NCBI GenBank assembly: GCA_963720735.1
Contig: CAVRGL010000011.1
Span: forward strand, 62,001 to 126,000
DNA length: 64,000 bases
DNA from: JBBRHQ01 sp963720735
GTDB taxonomy: Bacteria; Actinomycetota; Thermoleophilia; Solirubrobacterales; 70-9
Direction of reading: 5' to 3'
Shown here piece by piece: positions 35,771 through 44,294 of the stretch. Made by a program: the position numbers and the translations under genes. Each line of letters opens with the position of its first letter. Position 1 is the first letter of the stretch. Below the pieces are notes generated by a model, which worked only from the letters and a program-made list of their open reading frames with translations, did no database searches and had not been told where the DNA came from.

Positions 35771-36448
35771 GTGTACATCATCATCGTCGGCGCCGGGAAG
35801 GTCGGCTGGAACCTGGCCAGGGAGCTGCTCGACAAGGAGCACGAGGTGACCCTGATCGAGAGCAACCGCAACCGCTATCTGACGGTCGAGCAGGAGCTCG
35901 AGCACAACGTCCAGTACGGGGATGCCTCCGAGCTCTGGGTGCTCGACCGGGCCGGCGTCCAGCGCGCCGACATGGTGATCGCGGTGACCGGCGACGACGA
36001 GGACAACATGCTGATCTGCCAGGTCGCCCGCGAGAAGTACATGGTCAAGCAGGTGATCGCCAGGGTCAACAACCCGCGCAACCGTCCCCACTTCGACTTG
36101 CTGGGGATCAAGCCGACGGTCTCCGCGACAGACCTGATCCTGAGGCTGATCGAGCACGAGGTGCCGGAGTACGGCCTCGTCCACCTGCTCGATCTCGAAG
36201 AGGAGAGGCTGGAGATCATCGAGATGCAGATCGAACAGGGCTCCAACGTCTCCGAGAACCGGGTCGGCGACCTGCAGATGCCCGAGGGCAGCCTGCTGAT
36301 CTCGGTGCTGCGCGACGGACGGGGCTTCGTCCCGGGACCCGACACGGTGCTCGAGCCGGGGGACGAGGTGCTGGCGGTGCTCGATCCTGGCAAGGAGGAC
36401 GAGCTGAAGGCTCTCTTCGGCCCGGACGGCGACTCGGCTGAGGGCTGA
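35771..36448 (+). CDS. TrkA-family K+ uptake regulator (TrkA-N plus TrkA-C)
   Basis: A 225-residue protein with an N-terminal Rossmann domain (YIIIVGAGKVGWNLARELLDKEHEV, residues 1-~130, with VTGDDEDNMLICQVARE) and a C-terminal TrkA-C/RCK-C domain (~residues 140-215: EIIEMQIEQGSNVSENRV ... LEPGDEVLAVLDP). GTG start at 35771 with GAGGAGG upstream. It is probably the partner of the preceding N-domain-only protein in gating the nearby permease. Confidence 0.92.
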   Translation: MYIIIVGAGKVGWNLARELLDKEHEVTLIESNRNRYLTVEQELEHNVQYGDASELWVLDRAGVQRADMVIAVTGDDEDNMLICQVAREKYMVKQVIARVNNPRNRPHFDLLGIKPTVSATDLILRLIEHEVPEYGLVHLLDLEEERLEIIEMQIEQGSNVSENRVGDLQMPEGSLLISVLRDGRGFVPGPDTVLEPGDEVLAVLDPGKEDELKALFGPDGDSAEG

Positions 36449-36455
36449 GCGGGCG

Positions 36456-37685
36456 GTGGCGGATCGCGACGTCGAGCACCTGCTGATCGGCGGCGGCATG
36501 GCCGCGGCGCACTGCGCCGCCGAGCTGGCGCGGCGCGGGGCGGAGGGAGTGATGCTGGTCGGCCGCGAGCCGGAGCCGCCCTACGAGCGGCCGCCGCTCT
36601 CGAAGGAGTACCTGCGGGGGGATGCCGGTCGCGAGGATGCCTACGTCAACCCTCCCGAGTGGTACGAGGAGAACGGGGTCGAGCTGCTGAGCGGGCGCAA
36701 CGTGATGTCCCTCGATCCCGAGGGGCGGACCGCGAAGCTTCAGGGCGGGGAGGAGGTCTCGTTCTCGAAGGCGCTGGTGGCCACCGGGGCGATGGTCAAC
36801 ATTCTCCGGGTCGAGGGGGCCGAGAACGAGGGCATCCACTACCTGCGGGCCTTCGGCAACTCCGACGCGATCCGGGCCGAGGGAGAGGGTGGGGATCATG
36901 TTGCGCTGATCGGCGGCAGCTACATCGGCTCCGAGGTGGCCGCCTCGCTGACGTCGAAGGGCACGCGATGCACGATCGTCTGCATGGAGGAGATCCTCCT
37001 CTCGCGGACCTTCGGGGATGAGGCGGGACGCTGGTTCCACGACCTGGTCGAGTCGAAGGGGGTGACGGTCCACGGAGGCGAGGAGCTGGAGGCGTTCGAG
37101 GGCGACGGCCGGGTGCGGGCGGTCATCACCAAGAGCGGCCTCACTGTGGAGTGCGACGCGGTGATCGTCGGGGCGGGCGTGCGACCCGACGTGATGCTGG
37201 CGGAGCGGGCGGGCCTCGAGGTCGATGACGGGATCGTCTGCGACTCCAAGCTTCAGACCTCAGCGGCGGGGATCTACGCCGCCGGTGACTGCTGCAGCTA
37301 CGACAGCGTCGTCCACGGCCGCAGGCTGCGGGTCGAGCACTGGGACGTGGCGATGCAGCAGGGGATCGCCGCCGCCGGCAACATGCTCGGCGACGAGCGC
37401 GACTACGACGTCGTCCCCTACTTCTTCAGCGACCTCGCCGACTGGGCGAGCCTCGAGTACGTCGGGCCCGCCTACGAGTGGGACGAGACGATCTGGCGCG
37501 GCGACCGCGACTCGGGGGAATTCCTGGTCTGGTACCTGAAGGACGGCCGGGTCGCGGGCGCGCTCAGCGTCGAGCGCTCCGAGGATCTTTCCGAGGCGCG
37601 GCGGATGCTCGCCGATGGGGTCGACGTGTCGGGATCGAAGCAGGCGCTGGCAGATCCCGAGAGCGATCTCGCGGGCATCGTCTAG
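36456..37685 (+). CDS. FAD/NAD(P)-dependent ferredoxin reductase-like enzyme
   Basis: A 409-residue pyridine nucleotide-disulfide-fold flavoprotein without the redox Cys pair. FAD motif LLIGGGMAAAHCAAELARRG (residues ~8-27), substrate-side RPPLSKEYL, NAD motif VALIGGSYIGSEVAASL (~residue 148), the second FAD motif IYAAGDCC (~residue 274) and a C-terminal reductase domain. Homologues include rhodocoxin/putidaredoxin reductases and AIF. No ferredoxin or P450 gene is close by, so the acceptor is unknown. GTG start, 7 bases behind the TrkA gene. Confidence 0.9.
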   Translation: MADRDVEHLLIGGGMAAAHCAAELARRGAEGVMLVGREPEPPYERPPLSKEYLRGDAGREDAYVNPPEWYEENGVELLSGRNVMSLDPEGRTAKLQGGEEVSFSKALVATGAMVNILRVEGAENEGIHYLRAFGNSDAIRAEGEGGDHVALIGGSYIGSEVAASLTSKGTRCTIVCMEEILLSRTFGDEAGRWFHDLVESKGVTVHGGEELEAFEGDGRVRAVITKSGLTVECDAVIVGAGVRPDVMLAERAGLEVDDGIVCDSKLQTSAAGIYAAGDCCSYDSVVHGRRLRVEHWDVAMQQGIAAAGNMLGDERDYDVVPYFFSDLADWASLEYVGPAYEWDETIWRGDRDSGEFLVWYLKDGRVAGALSVERSEDLSEARRMLADGVDVSGSKQALADPESDLAGIV

Positions 37686-37741
37686 CTGCATCGCAGCCGC
37701 GGGTCAGTCGTTATCTTTCGAACCCCGTAAAGCGTTGACCA

Positions 37742-37812
37742 TGCCCGGTCGTCTAGTGGCAAGACACGCGGCTCTGGACCGCGGAACGGTGGTTCGAATC
37801 CATCCCGGGCAG
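37742..37812 (+). tRNA. tRNA-Gln (CUG)
   Basis: A 71-base cloverleaf: acceptor TGCCCGG/CCGGGCA (7 of 7 pairs), D-stem GTCT/AGAC, anticodon stem CGCGG/CCGCG with loop CTCTGGA, anticodon CTG, T-stem GGTGG/CCATC with loop TTCGAAT. Discriminator is G; CCA is not encoded. A T-arm-like repeat (GTTCGAATCC) begins 13 bases after the T-loop and runs into the hairpin at 37819. Confidence 0.93.
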
Positions 37813-37818
37813 TTCGAA

Positions 37819-37840
37819 TCCGCGACTCCTCGGACGCGGA
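37819..37840 (+). terminator. hairpin after tRNA-Gln
   Basis: TCCGCG (37819-37824) and CGCGGA (37835-37840) form a 6-bp stem with a 10-base loop, followed by an A/T- and pyrimidine-richer stretch ending CTCTTTCC. Probable tRNA terminator; no uninterrupted U run. Confidence 0.4.
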
Positions 37841-37885
37841 TAGCATCCTCTTTCCGTCCGTGCGGGATGCGAACATGTGTTCGTG

Positions 37886-38758
37886 ATGCGGGAACGCGTG
37901 CGGGAACTATTGGAAGCCGGGTGGTCGCGGCAAGCGATCGCAAGGGACCTGGGCGTCGATGCGTCCACAGTGACCCGCCAGGCACGCATCCTCGGCTTCG
38001 CGGACGTGAGCCCGCGAAACTCGCCGGTGGATTGGGCGGCGGTCCAGGCCCACTACGACGACGGCCACACGATCGATGAGTGCAAGGCTCGGTTCGGATT
38101 CTCCTATGGCGCCTGGGACAAGGCGGCAACACGGGGCGAGATCCGGACACGGCCCAGAGCTCAAAGGCAGCTCAGCCACGCGACTCGTGATCGAGTCGAG
38201 CAGCTGATCGCGCGCGGCTTCACTCAGAACCAGGTCGCAGAACGACTCGGCCTGTCGAAGTCGACCGTCGCCTACCACTGCCGCAAGCTCGGCCGTCGGG
38301 CCGATCCCCGATTCGCGCGGCGCTATGACTGGGCGGAGGTGCAGAGGGCGATCGACGAAGAGGGGCTCTCCCGGAACGCATGCATCCGGCGGTTCGGGTT
38401 CTGCGCCGAGACCTGGGTGCGTGCTGTGAAGAGGGGAGACATCGTTCCCCGGCCTCAGGTCACGCCGTTAGAGGAGCTCCTCGTCCCGGGCCGGCCAAGG
38501 CACCGTGGGCACATCAAGCGGCGGATCTTGGACGCCAGCCTGAAGGAGGACCGGTGTGAGATCTGCGGCATCAACGAGTGGAACGGCAAGCCGCTCAGCC
38601 TGGAGCTTCACCACATCAACGGCGACGGCGACGACAACCGAATCGAGAACTTGATGCTCCTGTGCGGAAACTGCCACGCCCAAACCGACAACTGGGGAGG
38701 ACGTGGAGCGCGCTATCGCCTGCCGCCGGACCCGATCAGGCGTAAACACCCCTGCTAA
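37886..38758 (+). CDS. HNH endonuclease with duplicated HTH module
   Basis: About 290 residues. The N-terminal 185 residues are an internal duplication: each copy has an HTH (RELLEAGWSRQAIARDLGVD and EQLIARGFTQNQVAERLGLS) followed by a DWAxVQ segment and an [RF]FGFxxxxWxxAxxRG[ED]I helix pair. The C-terminal ~75 residues are an HNH nuclease with CEICG, the ELHHINGDGDDNR core and LLCGNCHAQTDN zinc knuckle. The start may be ATG 37886 or GTG 37877. Such proteins occur as lone homing-type nucleases and in prophages; next to a tRNA gene, a mobile origin is plausible. No integrase is present. Confidence 0.9.
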   Translation: MRERVRELLEAGWSRQAIARDLGVDASTVTRQARILGFADVSPRNSPVDWAAVQAHYDDGHTIDECKARFGFSYGAWDKAATRGEIRTRPRAQRQLSHATRDRVEQLIARGFTQNQVAERLGLSKSTVAYHCRKLGRRADPRFARRYDWAEVQRAIDEEGLSRNACIRRFGFCAETWVRAVKRGDIVPRPQVTPLEELLVPGRPRHRGHIKRRILDASLKEDRCEICGINEWNGKPLSLELHHINGDGDDNRIENLMLLCGNCHAQTDNWGGRGARYRLPPDPIRRKHPC

Positions 38759-38792
38759 GCGGCCGTTTCCTTCTGCTACCTTCGCCATCCGA

Positions 38793-39506
38793 ATGAGTCT
38801 CCGCACCTACTTCTTCGCGGCGGTATCCATCGTCGCCATCTCCGCGGCCGGGTGCGGCGGCGGCGATTCCTCGACCGACACGACGGCCGCGGCGACGACC
38901 ACGACCACGACGCTCACCAAGGACGACCTGATCCAGCAGGGCGACGGGATCTGCGCCGAAGTCAACGCCGCGGTGGGAACGGTCGAGTCCTCCAGCAGCG
39001 ACGAGGCCACCCAGGCGAGCCAGGAGGCAGAGCTCTACTCGGGCATGATGGATCGCCTCAGGGGCCTTGGCACGCCCGACGACTCCACGGGCCTGGATGC
39101 CGTCTACAGCGCCGGTGACGATCTCCTCCAGGCGCAGAAGGACGCTCAGCTTGCGGCCGAGCGGAACGACACCACCGCCCTGACCAGCGCCCAAGCCGAT
39201 GCCGCCTCTGCTCTCTCCTCCTTCCAGGACGCCGCCTCCTCATACGGATTCAAGGAGTGCGGCCAGGGAGCCAAGGCTCCCTCGGGCGCAACGACGACGA
39301 CCTCCTCGGCTTCGCCCACGACACCCGCGACGACGACCCCCGTCGCGCCGGTCACCCCCGCCGCCCCGGCAGCGCCGGCGGCACCCGCCCCGGCCCCGGC
39401 GACAGGCGGTGGGACCCCCGGCGGCACCAGCGGCGGCGCCGCCGGGGGCGGAACGACAGGCGGCGGGACCGGCGGCGGAAGCAGCGGCGGAGTCGGCCCG
39501 GGCTAG
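38793..39506 (+). CDS. lipoprotein with Thr/Ala/Pro/Gly low-complexity tail
   Basis: A 237-residue protein. Signal YFFAAVSIVAISAAGC gives an acylated Cys at ~residue 19. A Thr-rich linker leads to a helical domain (~residues 45-155) with two Cys (DGICAEV, KECGQG) and the actinobacterial pattern AELYSGMMDRLRGLGTPDD. From ~160 on the chain is repeats of TTT, APA and GGG, likely a wall-spanning tether. Start ATG 38793 is chosen because the signal begins there. No known function. Confidence 0.8.
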   Translation: MSLRTYFFAAVSIVAISAAGCGGGDSSTDTTAAATTTTTTLTKDDLIQQGDGICAEVNAAVGTVESSSSDEATQASQEAELYSGMMDRLRGLGTPDDSTGLDAVYSAGDDLLQAQKDAQLAAERNDTTALTSAQADAASALSSFQDAASSYGFKECGQGAKAPSGATTTTSSASPTTPATTTPVAPVTPAAPAAPAAPAPAPATGGGTPGGTSGGAAGGGTTGGGTGGGSSGGVGPG

Positions 39507-39534
39507 GAGATCGGTCCGACCGAGCCGCCGCGGA

Positions 39535-41565
39535 TCAAGCTGCGGCCGACGACTCCGCCCAGGCGCCGTAGAGCTGCGCGTAGGCGCCGCCGGCGGCGAT
39601 CAGCTCCTCATGGGTGCCTTCCTCGGCGATCCGGCCATCCTCGAGGACGACGATCTTGCCGGCGTTGCGGATGGTCGAGAGGCGGTGGGCGATGACGATC
39701 GCCGTGCGGCCGACCAGCAGGCGCTCGAGGCCCCGCTCGATCACCTTCTCGGTGCGGACGTCGACGTTGGAGGTCGCCTCGTCGAGGATGAGGATGCGGG
39801 GTTCGGCGAGGAGGGCCCGGGCGAAGGCGACGAGCTGGCGCTGGCCGGAGGAGAGCTGCACGCCGCGCTCGCCGACCTCGGTCTCGATGCCCTCGGGCAG
39901 GGCGGCGATGAACTCGGTCGCTCCGACGCTGGCCGCCGCAGCCTCTATCTCTTCGAGGCTCGCGCTCGGCCGCCCGAAGGCTATGTTCTCCCGCACCGTG
40001 CCCGAGAAGAGAAAGCCCTCCTGGGGGACGATCCCGAGCTGCTCGCGAAGCGCCTTCTGCTGCACGCCGCGCAGGTCTTGACCATCGATCCTCACCTCAC
40101 CCGCCTGGGGGTCGTAGAAGCGGGCGACCAGCTTGGCGAAGGTGGACTTCCCGGCTCCCGTCGCGCCGACCAGGGCGAGCGTCTGGCCCGCCGGGACCAG
40201 CAGGTCGACGTCGCGTAGCGCCCACTCGACCTGCTCCCCGGCCGCCTCGCGCTTGAAGGCGTCGTCGACGTAGGAGAAGGAGACGCCGTCCATGGCGATC
40301 TCGCCGCGCAGCTCCCCGGGGTCGACTGCCCCCGGCGCGTCGAGCATGTCGGGCTCGATCTCCAGCAGGTCGAAGATCTTGTCGAGCGCCGCCATTCCCT
40401 GCTGGTAGGTGGTGTAGAGCTGGGAGAGCTGCTGGATCGGGTCGAAGAAGGTCTGTAGGTAGCCGACAAAGGAGACGATGACGCCGATCGCGATCGCGCC
40501 GTCGATCGCCTGTTTGCCACCGTAGAGCAGGATCACCGCGGTGCCCACCGCGGAAAGCAGCTCGACCGCCGGGAAATAGGAGGCATTGAGGTAGACCGTC
40601 TTCATGTTGGCCTCCCGGTTGAGCTCATTGAGCTCGGTCATCCGCTCGCGGTGGCGGTCCTCCTGCCCGAAGCTGCGCACCACCCGCACCCCGCTGAGGG
40701 TCTCCTGCAGGTAGGCGGTGATCGCCGCGATCCGCTCGCGGGTCGCCCGGTAGGCGTCCGCCGAGTAGATGCGGAAGACGATGCTGGCGATCGCCAGCAA
40801 CGGAAAGGTGAGGAAGGTGACCAGCGCCAACTGGACGTCGAGCACGAGGAGAATGACGACCACACCGACCAGGGTCAGGGTGCTCGAGAACAGGGTGACG
40901 ATGCCGTCGGTGACCAGCTGGTTTAGCGCCTCGATGTCGTTGGTCATGCGCGAGATCAGCACCCCGGGGCTGCGCCGCGTGAAGAAGCCGATCGACATCC
41001 GCTGGATGTGGACGAAGATCCGCCCGCGGAGGTCCTGGAGCGCCCGGGTCCCGACCCAGCCGACCAGGTAGCTCTGCGCGGAAGTGGCGGCGGCATAGAG
41101 CAGCGCTGTGCCGATGAACGCGGCGACGATCATGTTGAGGGCGGCGCCGTCCCCGGGGATGATCCCGGAGTCGATCGCCTTCCCCGCCAAATACGGCGGT
41201 GCGAGACCCGCCGCCGTCGCGACGAGCAGGGCGACGAACATCAGCGCCACCCGGCCCCGGTATGGGCGCAGCAGACCGACCAGCCAACGCACCTTGCGGC
41301 CGCGCTGGTCGTCACCGCGCACCAGCCGCCAGAGCGCGGAGAACAGCAGGAAGACGTTCTGGAGCCTGTTGCGCTCCGGCGAGTAGGCCGCCTGCTCCTC
41401 CTCGACCTCCTCGGCGGCGCGCACCTCCTCGCGGCGCTCGCTCTCGCGGGCCTCTTCCTGCTCGTCGGCTGCCCAACGCAGATCGCTCTCGCGCTCGCGC
41501 TCGCCGCCGTCGGCGGCGGACCGTCCCGCTTGGCGCTGCGGCCTGTTCCCGTCCGGCCCGCTCAC
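39535..41565 (-). CDS. ABC exporter half-transporter, subunit B of a heterodimer
   Basis: 676 residues: an Arg/Glu-rich ~80-residue cytosolic extension, six-helix permease domain (~residues 100-400) and an ATPase domain with Walker A GATGAGKST, signature LSSGQRQL (one change from LSGGQ), Walker B ILILDEATSNVD with the catalytic Glu, and H-loop IVIAHRLSTI. The GTG start overlaps the stop of the upstream partner gene (GTGA), so both are made together. Comparable asymmetric pairs (TM287/288, BmrCD) export drugs or lipids; the substrate here is unknown. Confidence 0.93.
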   Translation of the reverse strand: MSGPDGNRPQRQAGRSAADGGERERESDLRWAADEQEEARESERREEVRAAEEVEEEQAAYSPERNRLQNVFLLFSALWRLVRGDDQRGRKVRWLVGLLRPYRGRVALMFVALLVATAAGLAPPYLAGKAIDSGIIPGDGAALNMIVAAFIGTALLYAAATSAQSYLVGWVGTRALQDLRGRIFVHIQRMSIGFFTRRSPGVLISRMTNDIEALNQLVTDGIVTLFSSTLTLVGVVVILLVLDVQLALVTFLTFPLLAIASIVFRIYSADAYRATRERIAAITAYLQETLSGVRVVRSFGQEDRHRERMTELNELNREANMKTVYLNASYFPAVELLSAVGTAVILLYGGKQAIDGAIAIGVIVSFVGYLQTFFDPIQQLSQLYTTYQQGMAALDKIFDLLEIEPDMLDAPGAVDPGELRGEIAMDGVSFSYVDDAFKREAAGEQVEWALRDVDLLVPAGQTLALVGATGAGKSTFAKLVARFYDPQAGEVRIDGQDLRGVQQKALREQLGIVPQEGFLFSGTVRENIAFGRPSASLEEIEAAAASVGATEFIAALPEGIETEVGERGVQLSSGQRQLVAFARALLAEPRILILDEATSNVDVRTEKVIERGLERLLVGRTAIVIAHRLSTIRNAGKIVVLEDGRIAEEGTHEELIAAGGAYAQLYGAWAESSAAA

Positions 41566-43331
41566 AGCCTTGCCATCTCTTCGCGCTGCTCGAGGTCTCG
41601 CTGCAGGAAGACCGAGTCGGCGAGCCCGTGCTCGGCGATCTCCGCGTAGAACCCACAGCGATCGAGCAGCTCGTCGTGGGTACCGCGGTCGATGATCCCC
41701 CCGCCGTCCATCACCACCACCTCGTCGGCGAGCGAGACGGTCGAGAGTCGATGGGCGATCACCAGAGTGGTGCGACCCGCCATCACCTCGCGCAGCCCCT
41801 CCTTGATCGTCCGCTCCGTGGTCGCGTCGACCGACGACGTCGCGTCGTCGAGGATCAGGATCCGCGGGTCGGCGAGCAGGGCACGGGCGATTGCGACCCG
41901 CTGGCGCTGGCCTCCGGAGAGGGTCAGCCCGCGCTCGCCGACCACTGTGTCGTAGCCGTCGGGGAGCTCGGAGATGAACCCCGCCGCCTGGGCGCGCCTA
42001 GCCGCGATCTCGATCTCCTCCCGTGAGGCCCCGGGGCGCGCGTAGGCGATGTTCTCGGCGATCGGCGCCGAGAAGAGGAAGCTGTCGTCGGCGACGAAGG
42101 CGATCTCGGAGCGCAGCGAGTGCAGTTCGACGTCGCGGACATCGGCGCCGTCGACCAGCACAGCGCCCTCGCTCGGGTCGTAGAGGCGCGCGATCAGCGC
42201 CACCAGGCTGGTCTTGCCCGACCCCGAGGGTCCGACCAGGGCCACCGTCCGTCCGGGCTCGATCTCGAGGTCCACGCCGCTCAGGGCCGGTTCGGAGCCG
42301 TTGTAGCGCAGCGAGACGTCGACGAGCTGGACCCTGCCGCCGCCCGGCGGCAACGGCGCCGCGCCCGCCGGACTCTGTATCAGCGGCTCGCGGTCGAGGA
42401 TCTCGAACAGGCGGTTGCCGGAGGCGACGGCGCGCTGCGCCATCCCCAGGGTCACCCCGAGCATCCGCATCGGAGCCGCCAGCATCACCAGGTAGGTGTA
42501 GAAGGCGGTCAGGTCGCCGAGGCTGAGGCTGCCGTTGATCACCTCGTGGCCCCCGACCAGCAGTACCAGTGCGGTGCCGAGCTGCGGCAGCAGCCCGATC
42601 ACCGGTGAAAAGAACGCGGCCAGCCGTGTGGTGTAGATGCTCTGGTCGAAGACCCGGCCCACCGCGCGCTGAAAGCGGTGGAGCTGGTGCTCCTCGCGGG
42701 CGAACGCCTTGACGATGCGGATCCCCGAAACGTTCTCCTCCGCCTCGGCGGTCAGCTCGGCGAGCCGCTGCTGGACCTCCTGAAGGGCGGGGCGCGAGAG
42801 GTTGCTGTACCTGGCGGCGGTGAGGATCACCAGCGGCGCCGGCGCCAGCGCCAGCAGCGCCATTAGCGGATTGATCGCCAACATCACCGCAGTGGCCAGG
42901 GTGATGGTCAGCAGGTTCTGGGTGATGAAGATCAGCCCGTAGCCGAGGAAGAAGCGGATCGCCTGCAGGTCGACGGTCGCCCTCGACATCAGCTGGCCGG
43001 TCTGCTGATGGTCGAAGAACCCCAGCTCGAGCGCCTGCAGGTGGTTGTAAAAGCGCTCGCGGAGGTCGAACTCGACCGCGAGAGAGACCTTTCCGGCGAC
43101 CAGCCGGCGGACGACCGTGAGCCCCACTCGGAGGGTCGCTGCCCCGACGATCGCCCCCGCCAAGGGCAGCAGCGAGGGCTTGTCGCCGCTCTCGATCGCG
43201 TTGATCGCCTGTCCGACCAGCCAGGGGATCAGCACCGTCATGCCCATCGCCAGCCAGGCGAAGACCAGCGAGCCCCAGAGCTGCGCCCGGTAGGGGCGCA
43301 GGAAGCGCATCAGACGGCGTAGAGTCCCCAT
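41562..43331 (-). CDS. ABC exporter half-transporter, subunit A of a heterodimer
   Basis: 589 residues, six-helix permease (~1-310) plus ATPase domain. Walker A GPSGSGKTS, signature LSGGQRQR; Walker B reads ILILDDATSSVD, with Asp in place of the catalytic Glu. That substitution marks the degenerate nucleotide site of heterodimeric exporters and explains the pairing with the gene at 39535, whose Glu is intact. The ATG at 43331 is preceded on the minus strand by TATAGT eight bases upstream, a strong leaderless-type promoter. Confidence 0.94.
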   Translation of the reverse strand: MGTLRRLMRFLRPYRAQLWGSLVFAWLAMGMTVLIPWLVGQAINAIESGDKPSLLPLAGAIVGAATLRVGLTVVRRLVAGKVSLAVEFDLRERFYNHLQALELGFFDHQQTGQLMSRATVDLQAIRFFLGYGLIFITQNLLTITLATAVMLAINPLMALLALAPAPLVILTAARYSNLSRPALQEVQQRLAELTAEAEENVSGIRIVKAFAREEHQLHRFQRAVGRVFDQSIYTTRLAAFFSPVIGLLPQLGTALVLLVGGHEVINGSLSLGDLTAFYTYLVMLAAPMRMLGVTLGMAQRAVASGNRLFEILDREPLIQSPAGAAPLPPGGGRVQLVDVSLRYNGSEPALSGVDLEIEPGRTVALVGPSGSGKTSLVALIARLYDPSEGAVLVDGADVRDVELHSLRSEIAFVADDSFLFSAPIAENIAYARPGASREEIEIAARRAQAAGFISELPDGYDTVVGERGLTLSGGQRQRVAIARALLADPRILILDDATSSVDATTERTIKEGLREVMAGRTTLVIAHRLSTVSLADEVVVMDGGGIIDRGTHDELLDRCGFYAEIAEHGLADSVFLQRDLEQREEMARL

Positions 43332-43339
43332 TCGCTTCG

Positions 43340-43345
43340 ACTATA
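43340..43345 (-). promoter_or_regulatory. -10 box of the ABC exporter operon
   Basis: TATAGT on the minus strand with eight bases to the ATG at 43331; a CTGACG element 16 bases upstream is a possible -35. Confidence 0.5.
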
Positions 43346-43402
43346 CAAAGTGAAGTAAAGGCGTCAGGCGGTCCGCATGGGCCCGCGCCTCATACTCAGG
43401 CG

Positions 43403-43582
43403 ATGGCTGAGACAGATTTCGGCCTCTGCGCAAGCTGCCGTCACCAGCAGCTCGTCCCCAACACCCGCGGCTCGATCTTCTCGCTGTGCCGGCGCTCGCG
43501 CCGCGAGCCCGAGTTCCCGCGCTACCCGCGGCTGCCCGTGGCAAGCTGCCGCGGATATGAGCCCCGCCAGGACTCCGGCTAG
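43403..43582 (+). CDS. small Cys-rich protein
   Basis: A 59-residue ORF. It reads FGLCASCRHQQLVPNTRGS, then FSLCRRS, FPRYPRLPV and SCRGYEP, with four Cys (CxxC, then two single Cys) that look like a small zinc or metal knuckle. Short proteins with the same order of motifs recur in actinobacteria, which I recall as an uncharacterised conserved group. CATACT lies six bases before the ATG. Its stop overlaps that of the convergent gene by 4 bases. Confidence 0.75.
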   Translation: MAETDFGLCASCRHQQLVPNTRGSIFSLCRRSRREPEFPRYPRLPVASCRGYEPRQDSG

Positions 43583-44217
43583 CGGATCGCCTCGGCGGCC
43601 TCGGAGCTCGAGACCTTCCCCTTGCAGTCCTTCGCGGGCGGCGCTGGGCGCCGCGGGTCCGGGACGATCTCGAAGTTGGTCACCGCGTGGTAGGGCGTCG
43701 CGGCGCCGTTGTTGGCGGCGAGCGTGATCACCAGCCGGTAGAAGCCGGGCGGGAGGCGCTGGTAGAAGATCTCCGGCTCGGTGGCAGGCGAGTAGATGCC
43801 GGCCGTGCCGGTGCGCTCTGCCAGCACGCCATTCGGCCCCGAGTACCTCGGGTAATCGTAGGAGCGGCCGGTTAGGCGGCCGCTGCCGGTTGGGCTGTGA
43901 AGGGCCCGCTCGAGCTTCGCCTTCTCGACGCAGTTCGGGACCCGGTTCAGCGCGAAGCGGATGTGCCCCTCCCCGAGCTGCGGCGCCGCTCCGAACTGCC
44001 TCGGCGCAAGGTGGAAGTTGGCGACATCGACCTTGACGACGACCGCCCTGGAGGGCTGGGCGGAGCCGTTTCGCGGCGAGATCACTGAGATCGACGGCCT
44101 CCCGGGGACCGCTTCAGTGGCCGGCTGTCCGCCGTTCCCGCCGCCGGTGCTCAGCGCCCCCGCCAGCACCCCTGCGGCGGTCGCGGCGAGCGCCACTATT
44201 GCGATCCGGAGCTTCAA
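43579..44217 (-). CDS. secreted or membrane-anchored protein of unknown function
   Basis: A 212-residue protein with an N-terminal signal/anchor (KLRIAIVALAATAAGVLAGAL), a Gly/Asn-rich linker, then an extracytoplasmic beta-rich domain: ISVISPRNGS, VVVKVDVANFHLAP, GHIRFALN, and PPGFYRLVITLAANNG. This looks like an Ig-like or copper-resistance-type beta sandwich, a resemblance not a firm assignment. Two Cys (VPNCVEK, KDCKGK). No operon partner. Confidence 0.78.
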   Translation of the reverse strand: MKLRIAIVALAATAAGVLAGALSTGGGNGGQPATEAVPGRPSISVISPRNGSAQPSRAVVVKVDVANFHLAPRQFGAAPQLGEGHIRFALNRVPNCVEKAKLERALHSPTGSGRLTGRSYDYPRYSGPNGVLAERTGTAGIYSPATEPEIFYQRLPPGFYRLVITLAANNGAATPYHAVTNFEIVPDPRRPAPPAKDCKGKVSSSEAAEAIR

Positions 44218-44294
44218 GGAGCGGGAAGGTTACGGCTCCCGGGGAGGTCTCGATCGGATAGGTTGCGCCCTGAGCCGAGCCGACGGAGAGGACG

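Noticed and set aside
38853..39506. Repeat array or CRISPR in the 39.3-39.5 kb low-complexity region
   Set aside because: Repeats are codon-level Ala/Pro/Gly/Thr runs of the lipoprotein tail with no spaced identical units.
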